Of a stretch of DNA of 64,000 nucleotides, positions 37,315 through 45,062 are shown in pieces. Each line of letters opens with the position of its first letter. The first letter of the stretch is position 1. The stretch lies in the NCBI RefSeq assembly GCF_029688735.1, contig NZ_JARULD010000002.1, positions 744,001-808,000 on the forward strand, written 5' to 3'. The translations under genes and the position numbers were made by a program. The notes under the pieces are model-generated. The model was not told the origin of the DNA. It made no database searches and saw only the letters and a program-made list of their open reading frames with translations. The DNA is from Qipengyuania flavescens. GTDB taxonomy: Bacteria > Pseudomonadota > Alphaproteobacteria > Sphingomonadales > Sphingomonadaceae.

Positions 37315-38246
37315 GGGCGGTCCATCCCCGCGACATCCTTTGCAAGGCGGTCGAGATAGAGCTGCTGGAGGCGTTCGACGACAGGGCCGCGCTGCGTGGA
37401 GATCACGCGACCGTCGATCGTTCCCACCGGAGCGACACCTGCGAAGGTTCCGGTCGTGAAAGCCTCCTCGGCGCCATAGACGTGCGTCAGCGAGAAGTTG
37501 CGCTCGCGCACCGTCATGCCGGCCTCCCTAGCGATCTCGATCACCACGCCGCGCGTGATCCCGTCGAGGCAGTAGTCGCCGCTGGACGTCCAGACCTCGC
37601 CATCGCGCACGATGAAGAAGTGCGTCGAATTGCAGGTCGCAACGAAGCCGTGCGGGTCGAGCATCAGGCCCTCGTCCGCCCCGGCCTGCGCTGCCTGGAT
37701 ACAGGCGGTGATGCAGTTGAGCTTGCTATGCGAATTGAGCATCGGGTCCTGCACATCGGGATAGCCGCGGCGCACGTGGACCGTGGCGAGCGTCAGCATG
37801 CGCGTCGCCGTTTCCGGCGCGGGCTCCTTCCATTCCGGGATCATCACGATGGTCGCAGGGGTCACTACCACGCGGGGATCCTGATAGGGCGTGGAGCGGA
37901 TGCCGCGGGTGACCATCAGCCGGATATGGACGCCCTCCCCATCCATCCCGTTCGCGTCGAGCACGGCGTATAAGCGCCGCTCCATTTCCTCGCGCGGGAT
38001 GCCGATATCCATGTGGATCGCTTTTGCCCCGCGCCAGAGACGGTCTAGGTGGCGATCGAGGAAGGCGAGCCTTCCGTGGTGCAGGCGAATGCCCTCCCAC
38101 ACCCCGTCGCCGAGCATGAAGCCGCTGTCGAAGACGCTGATCTTCGCCTCGGGGCGGCGGTGGTGCTCGCCATTGATATCGATCAGAACATTCTCGTTGC
38201 GCTCGTCGGCGACGTAGAGATGTGTTCCGCGAGTTTCGGCGTCCAT
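37311..38246 (-). CDS. Class IV PLP aminotransferase (branched-chain/D-amino acid type)
   Basis: A 311-residue fold-type IV aminotransferase. The catalytic lysine lies in NSHSKLNCITA; other conserved parts are ISVFDSGFMLGDGVWEGIRLHHGRL (the family opening, partial here), GLMLDPHGFVATCNSTHFF and DGITRGVVIEIARE, with TTGTFAGVAPV near the phosphate-binding site. It belongs with IlvE and D-alanine transaminases; neither sequence nor context decides the substrate, so no symbol is given. I set the start at ATG 38246, overlapping the antiporter stop by 1 nt (TGATG). It is followed by the sulfotransferase-like gene with a 4-nt overlap. Confidence 0.85.
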   Translation of the reverse strand: MDAETRGTHLYVADERNENVLIDINGEHHRRPEAKISVFDSGFMLGDGVWEGIRLHHGRLAFLDRHLDRLWRGAKAIHMDIGIPREEMERRLYAVLDANGMDGEGVHIRLMVTRGIRSTPYQDPRVVVTPATIVMIPEWKEPAPETATRMLTLATVHVRRGYPDVQDPMLNSHSKLNCITACIQAAQAGADEGLMLDPHGFVATCNSTHFFIVRDGEVWTSSGDYCLDGITRGVVIEIAREAGMTVRERNFSLTHVYGAEEAFTTGTFAGVAPVGTIDGRVISTQRGPVVERLQQLYLDRLAKDVAGMDRP

Positions 38247-40105
38247 CAGTGGCCCCTCTTCAGGATTTCGTCCATCTGCTCTCGCAGGATCGGGTCCCAC
38301 TCGCTGCGCAGTTCCTTGACCTTGGCGATCAGCGGTTGGTTCTGCTCGAACGGAATCTCCATATCGTAGAGGTCGGCGACTTCGCGCATCGAGCTGCGGT
38401 CCATTTCCTCGAAGGCATCGGTCGCCGCGCGCGCTTGCTGGCGATCCATGCCCAGTGCCTCGAATGCCGAGCGCCCCATGCGCAGCGAACTGTCGTAGGT
38501 CTCGCGGATGATGTCGCGACAGCCATAGGCCCACAGCTCGTAGACGTGGTTTCGGTCGATCGCCCGCGCGGTCACATGCAGCTTCGGAAAGTTGGCGACG
38601 GCGTATTTCACTAACTTGTCGATCTGCTCCTTTTCGTCGAGCGCGACGACCAGCAGCCTGGCCTTGTCGATACCTGCCGAAGCCAGGAGGTCGGGCCGCG
38701 TCGCATCGCCGAAGTAGCTGCGGAAGCCGAACTTGCGAACCATCTCGAGATGCTTGCTGTCGTAGTCGATGACAGTGGTGGAGTAGCCCGCGGCCTGCAG
38801 CATGCGGTCGACGATCCCGCCGACCCGACCACGCCCGGCGATGATGACCTGGTTCTCCTCGTCGATCGTGTCCGCCTCGGCCTGCTGGCCAGTGCAGTGG
38901 GCGCGCGCCACGACCTTGTCGTAGAGGATGAATAGCAGCGGGGTGACCAGCATGGTCAGCGCGACTACGAGCAGCAGCAGGTCGGCCATCGCTTGGTCCA
39001 ACACGGCATTGCCGACGGCAAAAGCGATCAGGACGAAGGCGAACTCGCCAGCCTGCGGCAGGCTGAGCGCGAACAGCCAGAGCGCCTGTCGCCGCAGTCC
39101 GTAGCTGTATCCGACCAGCAAGAGCACTGCCAGCTTGGCGAGGATCGTCACCGCCGCCCAGAACACCACTTCGCCGATCATTCCGGCTGCCAGCCCGAAG
39201 TCGATGCCGGCGCCGACGGTGATGAAGAACAGGCCCAGCAGCAGGCCCTTGAACGGATCGACGTCGCTTTCCAGTTCGTGCCGGTACTCGCTGGTCGCCA
39301 GCACGACACCGGCGACGAAGGCCCCCAGCGCGGGCGAGAGGCCGACGAGCGACATCAGCAGGGCGATGCCGATCACTACGACCAGCGCGGCTGCAGTGAA
39401 GAGCTCGCGCAGATTAGCTGCAGCGATATAGCGGAACAGCGGGCGGATGGCGTAGATGCCGATCGCGACGACCGCGGCGACTGCGGCGACGCGCGAGAGG
39501 CCGGCAAGCCAGACGGGCATCGCCTCGGTCAGATCGATTCCGCCATGCGCGCCCTCCCCGCCGTGCCCCGCCGAGGCAGCGCTGTAGAGCTCCGGCATCG
39601 CAAGCAGCGGCAGCAACGCCAGGATCGGGATTACCGCCACGTCCTGCACCAGCAGCACCGAGAAGCTGGCCTCGCCGCCTTCGCTGCGCAGCAGGTTCTT
39701 CTCGGTCAGCGTCTGGACGATGATCGCCGTGGAGGAGAGCGCGAGGATGAGCGCGATGGCCAGCGCGGTCTGCCACGGGTTCGCCGCGATCAGCCCGATG
39801 ACGAAGATTGCGCCGGTCGTCAGCAGCACCTGCCCGCCGCCCAGCCCCGCCAGCTTGCCGCGCATCTCCCACAGGCGCTTTGGCTCCATTTCGAGGCCGA
39901 TGATGAAGAGCATCATCACTACGCCGAACTCGGCGAAGACCTGCAGTGCGTCCACGTCGACATTCAGCGCGCCGAGCAGCGGGCTGATCGCCATACCCGC
40001 CAGCAGGTAGCCGAGCACCGAGCCGAGGCCGAATCGGTTCGCCAGTGGAACGGCCACCACGCCTGCGACGAGGAGCAGGAAGGCTAGGATCAGGAAGCTC
40101 GTCAT
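38246..40105 (-). CDS. KefB-type monovalent cation:proton antiporter with TrkA-N domain
   Basis: A 619-residue CPA2-family transporter. About 12-13 transmembrane helices (residues 1-390) form the Na/H-exchanger fold (ANRFGLGSVLGYLLAGMAISP, FMLFIIGLEMEP-like stretch, ALGAFVAGVVLA). A cytoplasmic RCK/TrkA-N domain follows (VIIAGRGRVGGIVDRML, NAD-type Rossmann motif) and a C-terminal regulatory tail. Such proteins exchange K+ or Na+ for protons; control by glutathione adducts is known for E. coli KefB/KefC but cannot be inferred here. 22 nt downstream of lpdA on the same strand. Confidence 0.9.
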   Translation of the reverse strand: MTSFLILAFLLLVAGVVAVPLANRFGLGSVLGYLLAGMAISPLLGALNVDVDALQVFAEFGVVMMLFIIGLEMEPKRLWEMRGKLAGLGGGQVLLTTGAIFVIGLIAANPWQTALAIALILALSSTAIIVQTLTEKNLLRSEGGEASFSVLLVQDVAVIPILALLPLLAMPELYSAASAGHGGEGAHGGIDLTEAMPVWLAGLSRVAAVAAVVAIGIYAIRPLFRYIAAANLRELFTAAALVVVIGIALLMSLVGLSPALGAFVAGVVLATSEYRHELESDVDPFKGLLLGLFFITVGAGIDFGLAAGMIGEVVFWAAVTILAKLAVLLLVGYSYGLRRQALWLFALSLPQAGEFAFVLIAFAVGNAVLDQAMADLLLLVVALTMLVTPLLFILYDKVVARAHCTGQQAEADTIDEENQVIIAGRGRVGGIVDRMLQAAGYSTTVIDYDSKHLEMVRKFGFRSYFGDATRPDLLASAGIDKARLLVVALDEKEQIDKLVKYAVANFPKLHVTARAIDRNHVYELWAYGCRDIIRETYDSSLRMGRSAFEALGMDRQQARAATDAFEEMDRSSMREVADLYDMEIPFEQNQPLIAKVKELRSEWDPILREQMDEILKRGH

Positions 40106-40127
40106 CGCCCTTCCCTATCCTGCCCGG

Positions 40128-41543
40128 TCAGATGTGCAACGCTCTGCCGTAGCTCGCCAGCACGCTCTCATGCATGCTCTCGCTGATGGTCGGATGCGGG
40201 AAGACGGTCTGCATCAGCTCCGCCTCGGTGGTCTCCAGCGTCTTGCCGACGACGAAGCCCTGGATCATCTCCGTCACTTCCGCGCCGACCATGTGCGCGC
40301 CCAGCAGCTCGCCCGTCTTCGCGTCGAACACGGTCTTGCAGAAGCCCTCCGCCTCGCCCAGCGCGATGGCCTTGCCGTTGCCGATGAAGGGGAAGGTGCC
40401 CACCTTGACCTCGTGGCCCGCTTCCTTCGCCTTTTCCTCGGTCAGACCGACGCTGGCGATCTGCGGGTGGCAATAGGTGCAGCCCGGGATGTTGGCGCGG
40501 TCGAGCGCGTGCGGGTGAAGGCCCTTCACGCCCAGCTCGGTCGCGATGGCTTCGGCGGCGGTCACGCCCTCGTGGCTCGCCTTATGCGCCAGCCAGGGGC
40601 CGGGCGTGCAGTCGCCGATGGCCCACAGACCCTTCGACTTCGTGCGCCCCATCCCGTCGATCTGGATGAAGCCGCGGTCCATTTCGACCAGCTTGTCGAG
40701 GCCGATGCCTTCGGTGTTCGGCACGATGCCGATGGCGACGATGCAGTGGCTGAACTCGGTCTCGGCGACCTTGCCCTTGGCGTCCTTGATCTTCGCCTTC
40801 ACGCCCTTGTCGGAGACCTTGAGATCCTCGACGCCCGCGCCGGTCATGATCGTCATGCCCTGCTTGGTCAGGTTCTTCTCGAGGAAGGCGGAGATGTCCT
40901 TGTCCTCCACCGGCACGATCCGGTCGAGCATTTCGACCACGGTCACGTCCGCGCCCATGTCGTTGTAGAAGCTTGCGAACTCGATCCCGATCGCGCCGCT
41001 GCCGATCACCAGCAGCTTCTTCGGCATTTCCGGCGGGGTCATGGCGGTGCGATAGGTCCACACCCGCATGCCGTCCGCCTTGGCGAAAGGCAGGTCGCGC
41101 GCGCGGGCACCGGTGGCGACGATCACGTGTTTGGCGCTGAGCTTCTCCTCGCCCTTATCCGATTTCACGGTGAGGCTGGTCGGGCCAGTCAGCGTGCCCT
41201 CCCCCATGTGGACCGCGATCTTGTTCTTCTTCATCAGGTGCGTGACGCCCTGGTTGAGCTGCTTGGCGACGCCACGGCTGCGCTTCACCACCGCTTCGAG
41301 GTCGGCTTCGATCTTGCCCGCGACCTTCAGGCCGTAGTCGCTCGCGTGCTCCATGAAGTGCTTGATCTCGGCAGAGCGCAGCAGCGCTTTGGTCGGGATG
41401 CAGCCCCAGTTGAGACAAATCCCGCCGAGCAGCTCGCGCTCCACGATGGCGGTCTTCAGCCCCAACTGCGCGCAGCGGATCGCAGCGACATAGCCGCCGG
41501 GTCCACTGCCGAGCACGATTACGTCATATTGGGTTTCAGCCAT
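40128..41543 (-). CDS. lpdA: Dihydrolipoamide dehydrogenase (E3)
   Basis: A 471-residue flavoprotein reoxidising dihydrolipoyl groups in 2-oxoacid dehydrogenase complexes. FAD motif VLGSGPGGYVAAI, redox-active disulfide Cys43/Cys48 (GGICLNWGCIPTK), NAD motif VIGSGAIGIEFASF, second FAD motif GLWAIGDCTPGP, and the C-terminal VFPHPTISESMHE with the catalytic His-Glu pair are all present. It is downstream of pdhC, the DUF559 gene, the thioesterase and a tiny ORF on the same strand, so it probably serves the pyruvate dehydrogenase complex. Confidence 0.97.
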   Translation of the reverse strand: MAETQYDVIVLGSGPGGYVAAIRCAQLGLKTAIVERELLGGICLNWGCIPTKALLRSAEIKHFMEHASDYGLKVAGKIEADLEAVVKRSRGVAKQLNQGVTHLMKKNKIAVHMGEGTLTGPTSLTVKSDKGEEKLSAKHVIVATGARARDLPFAKADGMRVWTYRTAMTPPEMPKKLLVIGSGAIGIEFASFYNDMGADVTVVEMLDRIVPVEDKDISAFLEKNLTKQGMTIMTGAGVEDLKVSDKGVKAKIKDAKGKVAETEFSHCIVAIGIVPNTEGIGLDKLVEMDRGFIQIDGMGRTKSKGLWAIGDCTPGPWLAHKASHEGVTAAEAIATELGVKGLHPHALDRANIPGCTYCHPQIASVGLTEEKAKEAGHEVKVGTFPFIGNGKAIALGEAEGFCKTVFDAKTGELLGAHMVGAEVTEMIQGFVVGKTLETTEAELMQTVFPHPTISESMHESVLASYGRALHI

Positions 41544-41590
41544 GATTCGTCTCTGGTATCTCTCGTTTCGTCTCAGACATGGACCGGGTG

Positions 41591-41713
41591 TTACACAGTC
41601 CAGGCGGGAAAATTCTTCGGGGTCGCGAGCGGGTGCTTTCGGCTGAGGTCACGGAGGCGTAAGCGGCGGTCATGCGTTTCATCTGCCATGAACGGCCCTC
41701 TGTAGGACAGCAT
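41591..41713 (-). CDS. Candidate tiny ORF between the thioesterase gene and lpdA (40 aa)
   Basis: A 41-codon frame starting MLSYRGPFMADETHD and ending TPKNFPAWTV. Its ATG overlaps the thioesterase stop by 1 nt (TGATG), the type of coupling seen between real genes here. The product is basic and hydrophilic (RRLRLRDLSRK), with no signal or membrane segment. A second in-frame ATG at 41689 would give 32 residues. No family is recognised. The rest of the gap to lpdA (47 nt) holds no clear element. It may be a real micropeptide or chance. Confidence 0.35.
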   Translation of the reverse strand: MLSYRGPFMADETHDRRLRLRDLSRKHPLATPKNFPAWTV

Positions 41714-42099
41714 CACGCCCACTTGCTTCCGACCGCCCGGACGGGGCGCGGTTTGTCATCGTCTCCCAGCATCACGAACTTGAACGTGCCGCTCGCCACC
41801 TTGGTCTCGGCCTCGCCATTGCGTGTCCGGGCGATGGCTTCGGCGGCGATGGTCAGCGAGGTGTTGCCGGTGGCGAGGATCTCGCAATAGACCGACAGCT
41901 CGTCGCCCACCGCCATCGCGCCGGGGAAGGCGAAATCGGTTGCCGAGACCACCACCGCCTTGCCCTGCCCCTCCCGGCTCGCCAGCGATCCTGCACCGAG
42001 TGCCATCTGGCTCATCAGCCACCCGCCGAATACCCCGCCATAAGGATTGAGGTCGGTCGGCATCGCCGTGACTCGGATGAGGGGGGAGCGGTCAGGCAT
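41713..42099 (-). CDS. Acyl-CoA thioesterase (YciA-like hotdog fold)
   Basis: A 128-residue single hotdog-domain protein. The segment NPYGGVFGGWLMSQMALGAG includes the catalytic-region Asn and Gly-rich helix of the YciA/acyl-CoA hydrolase group; TDFAFPGAMAVGDELSVYCEI is the second conserved strand region. It hydrolyses acyl-CoAs; the chain length is not deducible. It overlaps the DUF559 gene by 8 nt on the same strand. Confidence 0.85.
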   Translation of the reverse strand: MPDRSPLIRVTAMPTDLNPYGGVFGGWLMSQMALGAGSLASREGQGKAVVVSATDFAFPGAMAVGDELSVYCEILATGNTSLTIAAEAIARTRNGEAETKVASGTFKFVMLGDDDKPRPVRAVGSKWA

Positions 42100-42499
42100 T
42101 GCGGGTCACCGCATCGTGGATAGCCCCTGCGACTGCATCGGTATCGAGCAGGATGTCGTTGTTCCAGAAGCGCAGGACACGGAAGCCTTGCGCTCGCAAC
42201 CAATCGTCACGGATCAGGTCTTTAGGGTTATTCGCGTGTTGCGATCCATCGGCCTCAATTATCAACCGCGTTCCGAAACAGACAAAATCCACAATGTAGT
42301 CATCGATCTGTTTCTGTCGCTTGAATTTAGCGCCAGCCATTCGACCCGCTCGCAGTAACGACCACAATCTGGCTTCTGCCTCGGTCGGTTGTTGGCGCAT
42401 GCGCTTTGCGAGTGGGAGCAGGTTGCGCTTGCCCCCTCTCCTTCCCACCGCTTCGCGGCGGGCCCCTTCCTCTCCCGCGAGGGGAGAGGAGTTTTGCAT
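42092..42499 (-). CDS. DUF559 (Vsr-like nuclease fold) protein
   Basis: The C-terminal 105 residues match DUF559, a restriction-endonuclease-like fold related to Vsr: RMRQQPTEAEARLWSLLR, GAKFKRQKQIDDYIVDFVCF, LIIEADGSQH (acidic residues of the nuclease core) and FRVLRFWNNDILLD. The role is unknown. The start is uncertain. ATG 42499 adds 34 residues encoded by a palindromic repeat; ATG 42397 gives a 101-residue protein covering the domain with little N-terminal extra. It lies between pdhC and the thioesterase gene, which overlaps it by 8 nt. Confidence 0.8.
   Translation of the reverse strand: MQNSSPLAGEEGARREAVGRRGGKRNLLPLAKRMRQQPTEAEARLWSLLRAGRMAGAKFKRQKQIDDYIVDFVCFGTRLIIEADGSQHANNPKDLIRDDWLRAQGFRVLRFWNNDILLDTDAVAGAIHDAVTRNA
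42432..42490. repeat. REP-like double inverted repeat inside the DUF559 N-terminus
   Basis: Two hairpins in tandem: CCCACCGC (42444-42451) with GCGGCGGG (42455-42462), 7 of 8 matching, and TCCTCTCCC (42468-42476) with GGGAGAGGA (42482-42490), perfect 9 bp with a 5-nt loop. On the minus strand it encodes SSPLAGEEGARREAVGRRG, a peptide signature I associate with dispersed alphaproteobacterial intergenic repeats. Copy number in this genome cannot be seen here. Confidence 0.6.
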
Positions 42500-42564
42500 C
42501 CTCTCCGCTTGCCGGAGTGGATACGCAGACTTGCGAGCTTGCTCGCTAGTCGAAGTTGGAGAGG

Positions 42565-43905
42565 TCAAACCACCAGCCCCATCGGGTTCTCGCACAGCTG
42601 CTTGAAAGCCTCCATCAGCTGCGCGCCATCGGCGCCGTCTATGGCACGGTGGTCGAACGAACCGCTGGCGGTCATCACCGTGGCAACCTGCAGCGCGCCG
42701 TCGACCACATAGGGGCGCTGCTCGCCCGCGCCGACGGCCATGATCATGCCCTGCGGGGGGTTGATGACCGCGTCGAACTGCTTGATGCCGAACATGCCGA
42801 GGTTTGAGAGGCTGGCCGTGCCGCCCTGGTATTCGTGCGGTTGCAGCTTGCCCTCGCGCGCCTTCTCCGCAAGCTCCTTCATCGTGGTGCTGATCGCGGC
42901 GAGGCCCTTAGTATCCGCCTCGGTAATGATCGGGGTAATGAGGCCGGTCGGCGCGGCAACGGCCACCGAGACATCGGCGCGCTTGTAGCGGTGGATGGTG
43001 TCGCCCTGGAAGCTGACGTTGCATTGCGGCACGCGCATCAGCGCGCGGGCCAGCGCCTTGATCAGCAGATCGTTGACCGACAGCTTGACCCCGTCCGCCT
43101 CCAGCCCGGCGTTGAGCTGCTTGCGCAGGTCGAGCATCGCATCGAGCCGCACGTCCACGGCAAGGTAGTAATGCGGGACCTGCTGCTTGCTCTCGGTCAG
43201 GCGGCGGGCGATGACCTTGCGGACATTGGTGAGCTTTTCTTCCTCGTAGGGCGCACCGTATTCGCTTTCGGCCGGCGTCTTGCTGGGTGTGCGCGGTTCG
43301 GCCATTTCGGCAGTCGCGTCCTGCTTGGCGGGAGCGGATGCCTTGCCGTCTTCCGCGCCTTCGACATCGGCCTTCACGATGCGGCCGCGCGGGCCGGAGC
43401 CAGTCACGTTGGCGAGATCGACGCCTTTCTGCTCGGCAATGCGGCGCGCAAGCGGCGAGGCGATGATACGCTCGCCGCTGTCGTCTTTCGGCGCAGCGGG
43501 GGCTTTCGTATCGACTTCGACGGGAGTGCGGGCGGGCTCGGCGCTTTTGCGGGGTGCGGCTTTGGCGGGTTCGGCCTTGGCGTCCGGCTCGCTGTCCGAT
43601 TTGCTCTCAGCAGCAGTATCGCCCCCTTCCGGAGCAGCCGCAGCCGCCTCGTCCAGGTCTTCACCCTCTTCCGCGAGCATCGCGATGACGGTCCCGACCT
43701 TCACACCCTCGCTGCCCTCGTCGACCGCGATCGAGGCGATCGTGCCTTCGTCCACGGCTTCAAATTCCATCGTCGCCTTGTCGGTTTCGATCTCGGCCAT
43801 GATGTCGCCGGCTTCCACCTTGTCGCCCGGCTTCACCAGCCATTTGGCGAGCGTGCCCTCCTCCATGGTGGGCGACAGGGCGGGCATCTTGATCGGCGTG
43901 GGCAT
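42565..43905 (-). CDS. pdhC: Dihydrolipoamide acetyltransferase (E2) of pyruvate dehydrogenase
   Basis: A 446-residue E2 core. The lipoyl domain (residues 1-80) has [15 protein letters not shown] with Lys43 as acceptor, almost identical to the one on PdhB. A long Ala/Pro/Glu-rich linker follows, then a peripheral-subunit-binding domain ([21 protein letters not shown]) and the catalytic domain with the active-site motif [13 protein letters not shown] near the C-terminus. I set the start at ATG 43905 ([17 protein letters not shown]). It is 40 kb from pdhAB and upstream of lpdA, separated from it by three small genes. Confidence 0.96.
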   Translation of the reverse strand: MPTPIKMPALSPTMEEGTLAKWLVKPGDKVEAGDIMAEIETDKATMEFEAVDEGTIASIAVDEGSEGVKVGTVIAMLAEEGEDLDEAAAAAPEGGDTAAESKSDSEPDAKAEPAKAAPRKSAEPARTPVEVDTKAPAAPKDDSGERIIASPLARRIAEQKGVDLANVTGSGPRGRIVKADVEGAEDGKASAPAKQDATAEMAEPRTPSKTPAESEYGAPYEEEKLTNVRKVIARRLTESKQQVPHYYLAVDVRLDAMLDLRKQLNAGLEADGVKLSVNDLLIKALARALMRVPQCNVSFQGDTIHRYKRADVSVAVAAPTGLITPIITEADTKGLAAISTTMKELAEKAREGKLQPHEYQGGTASLSNLGMFGIKQFDAVINPPQGMIMAVGAGEQRPYVVDGALQVATVMTASGSFDHRAIDGADGAQLMEAFKQLCENPMGLVV

Positions 43906-44033
43906 GTTTACGTTACGTCCTCGCTGGGGAGAGAGTTCGCCCGCACCTCTGGCCAAAATGGCACGGGCAAGCAAGGTCCTTGCGCAGAATACGAATTACA
44001 AGATAGGCCCGCGTGCAAGAGAGGGGACTTTGG

Positions 44034-44486
44034 ATGCGTATCTATCTGGTCGTGATGGACGAAACCGAGGAGGCGAAGCGGGCGCTGCGGTTCGCCAGCC
44101 TGCGCGCCTACAAGACCGGCGGGACCGTGCACATCCTGGCGCTGGTACCGCAGCAGACCTTCAATGCCTTCGGCGGGGTGCAGGCGACGATCGAGCAGGA
44201 AGCGCGCGACCGGGCGGAGGTGATGGCCAATTCGGCCGCGGGCAATATCTTCGGCGAGATGGGCAAAATGCCGACTATCGCCGTGCGCCCCGGCGCGCCA
44301 GCCGACGTCATCCGCAAATATATCGAGGAGCACGGCAATATCGCGGCACTGGTGCTGGCGACGAGCGCGGAGGGCAATTCCGGCCCGCTCGTAAACCATT
44401 TCGCGGCAACGGCGGGGAACCTGCCCTGCCCGCTCTACCTGATCCCCGGCGGCATTTCGAAAGACGAGCTGGACGCGCTGGCCTGA
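44034..44486 (+). CDS. Universal stress protein family protein
   Basis: A 150-residue single-domain Usp fold: RIYLVVMDETEEAKRALRFA with the strand-Asp start, then VHILALVP, and a C-terminal part ALVLATSAEGNSGPLVNHFA-ATAGNLPCPLYLIPGG resembling the ATP-binding G-x(9)-G-S/T region. Ligand and role are unknown. The start is ATG 44034, preceded by GAGAGGGG; a GTG seven codons upstream is less likely. Divergent from pdhC and convergent with the peroxiredoxin-like gene (4-nt gap). Confidence 0.8.
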   Translation: MRIYLVVMDETEEAKRALRFASLRAYKTGGTVHILALVPQQTFNAFGGVQATIEQEARDRAEVMANSAAGNIFGEMGKMPTIAVRPGAPADVIRKYIEEHGNIAALVLATSAEGNSGPLVNHFAATAGNLPCPLYLIPGGISKDELDALA

Positions 44487-44490
44487 TCGC

Positions 44491-45012
44491 TCAGGTCAGC
44501 GTGCCGCGCGTCGGGTAGCCCTTTTCGATCGAATAGGTCAGGCCTTCGAGCAGGTCGTCGAGATCGGGCCGCGTGAACGGCGCGCTCTGGACCACTGCCA
44601 GATGCAGCGTCCCGTCGGGCTTCACCAGGAACAGGCCGGGTTCGGAGAACGTATCCGGCTCCTCGCTGCCTTCGCGCTTTTCGCTGATGTAGAGGCCCCA
44701 TTCGCGGGCTTTATCCTTGGCGAGCGAGTGGGCGATGGGCAGGTCGTGGGTCTCCCACTCCTCATGCGCAACGGCGGCACGCTCGGGGCTGTCCATGCTG
44801 ACCGAGAACACATTGATGCCCTTGTCGGTAAAGTCGGACAATCGCCCGCCGAGTTCGGTCAGGTATTTCTTGCAGATCGGACAATGCTTGCCGCGATAGA
44901 ACACCAGCATGGTGTAGTTCTCGGGCTCCTGCTTCGACAGTTCGAAGCGCGCGTCGATGGTCAGCGGCAGGTCGAGATCGGGCACTTTCTGGCCGGGGAT
45001 AAGCTGGGGCAT
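44491..45012 (-). CDS. Peroxiredoxin-like (AhpC/TSA) protein
   Basis: A 173-residue thioredoxin-fold protein with YRGKHCPICKKYLTELGG: Cys44 takes the peroxidatic position, and Cys47 forms a CxxC pair, which is unusual for typical 2-Cys peroxiredoxins and resembles the AhpC/TSA-like group with thioredoxin-type active site. VFSVSMDSPERA and LFLVKPDGTLHLA are further family stretches. The substrate (peroxide or disulfide) is not deducible. A ribosome binding site GGAGA lies before the ATG. 50 nt downstream of rnr on the same strand. Confidence 0.82.
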   Translation of the reverse strand: MPQLIPGQKVPDLDLPLTIDARFELSKQEPENYTMLVFYRGKHCPICKKYLTELGGRLSDFTDKGINVFSVSMDSPERAAVAHEEWETHDLPIAHSLAKDKAREWGLYISEKREGSEEPDTFSEPGLFLVKPDGTLHLAVVQSAPFTRPDLDDLLEGLTYSIEKGYPTRGTLT

Positions 45013-45062
45013 GATGTCTCCTTTTAGAGCATCAATGACCCCTGCCCCGGCCCGTTCCGAAG

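Noticed and set aside
40134-41705. 523-codon frame antisense to lpdA
   Set aside because: Antisense artefact; lpdA motifs are complete on the minus strand.
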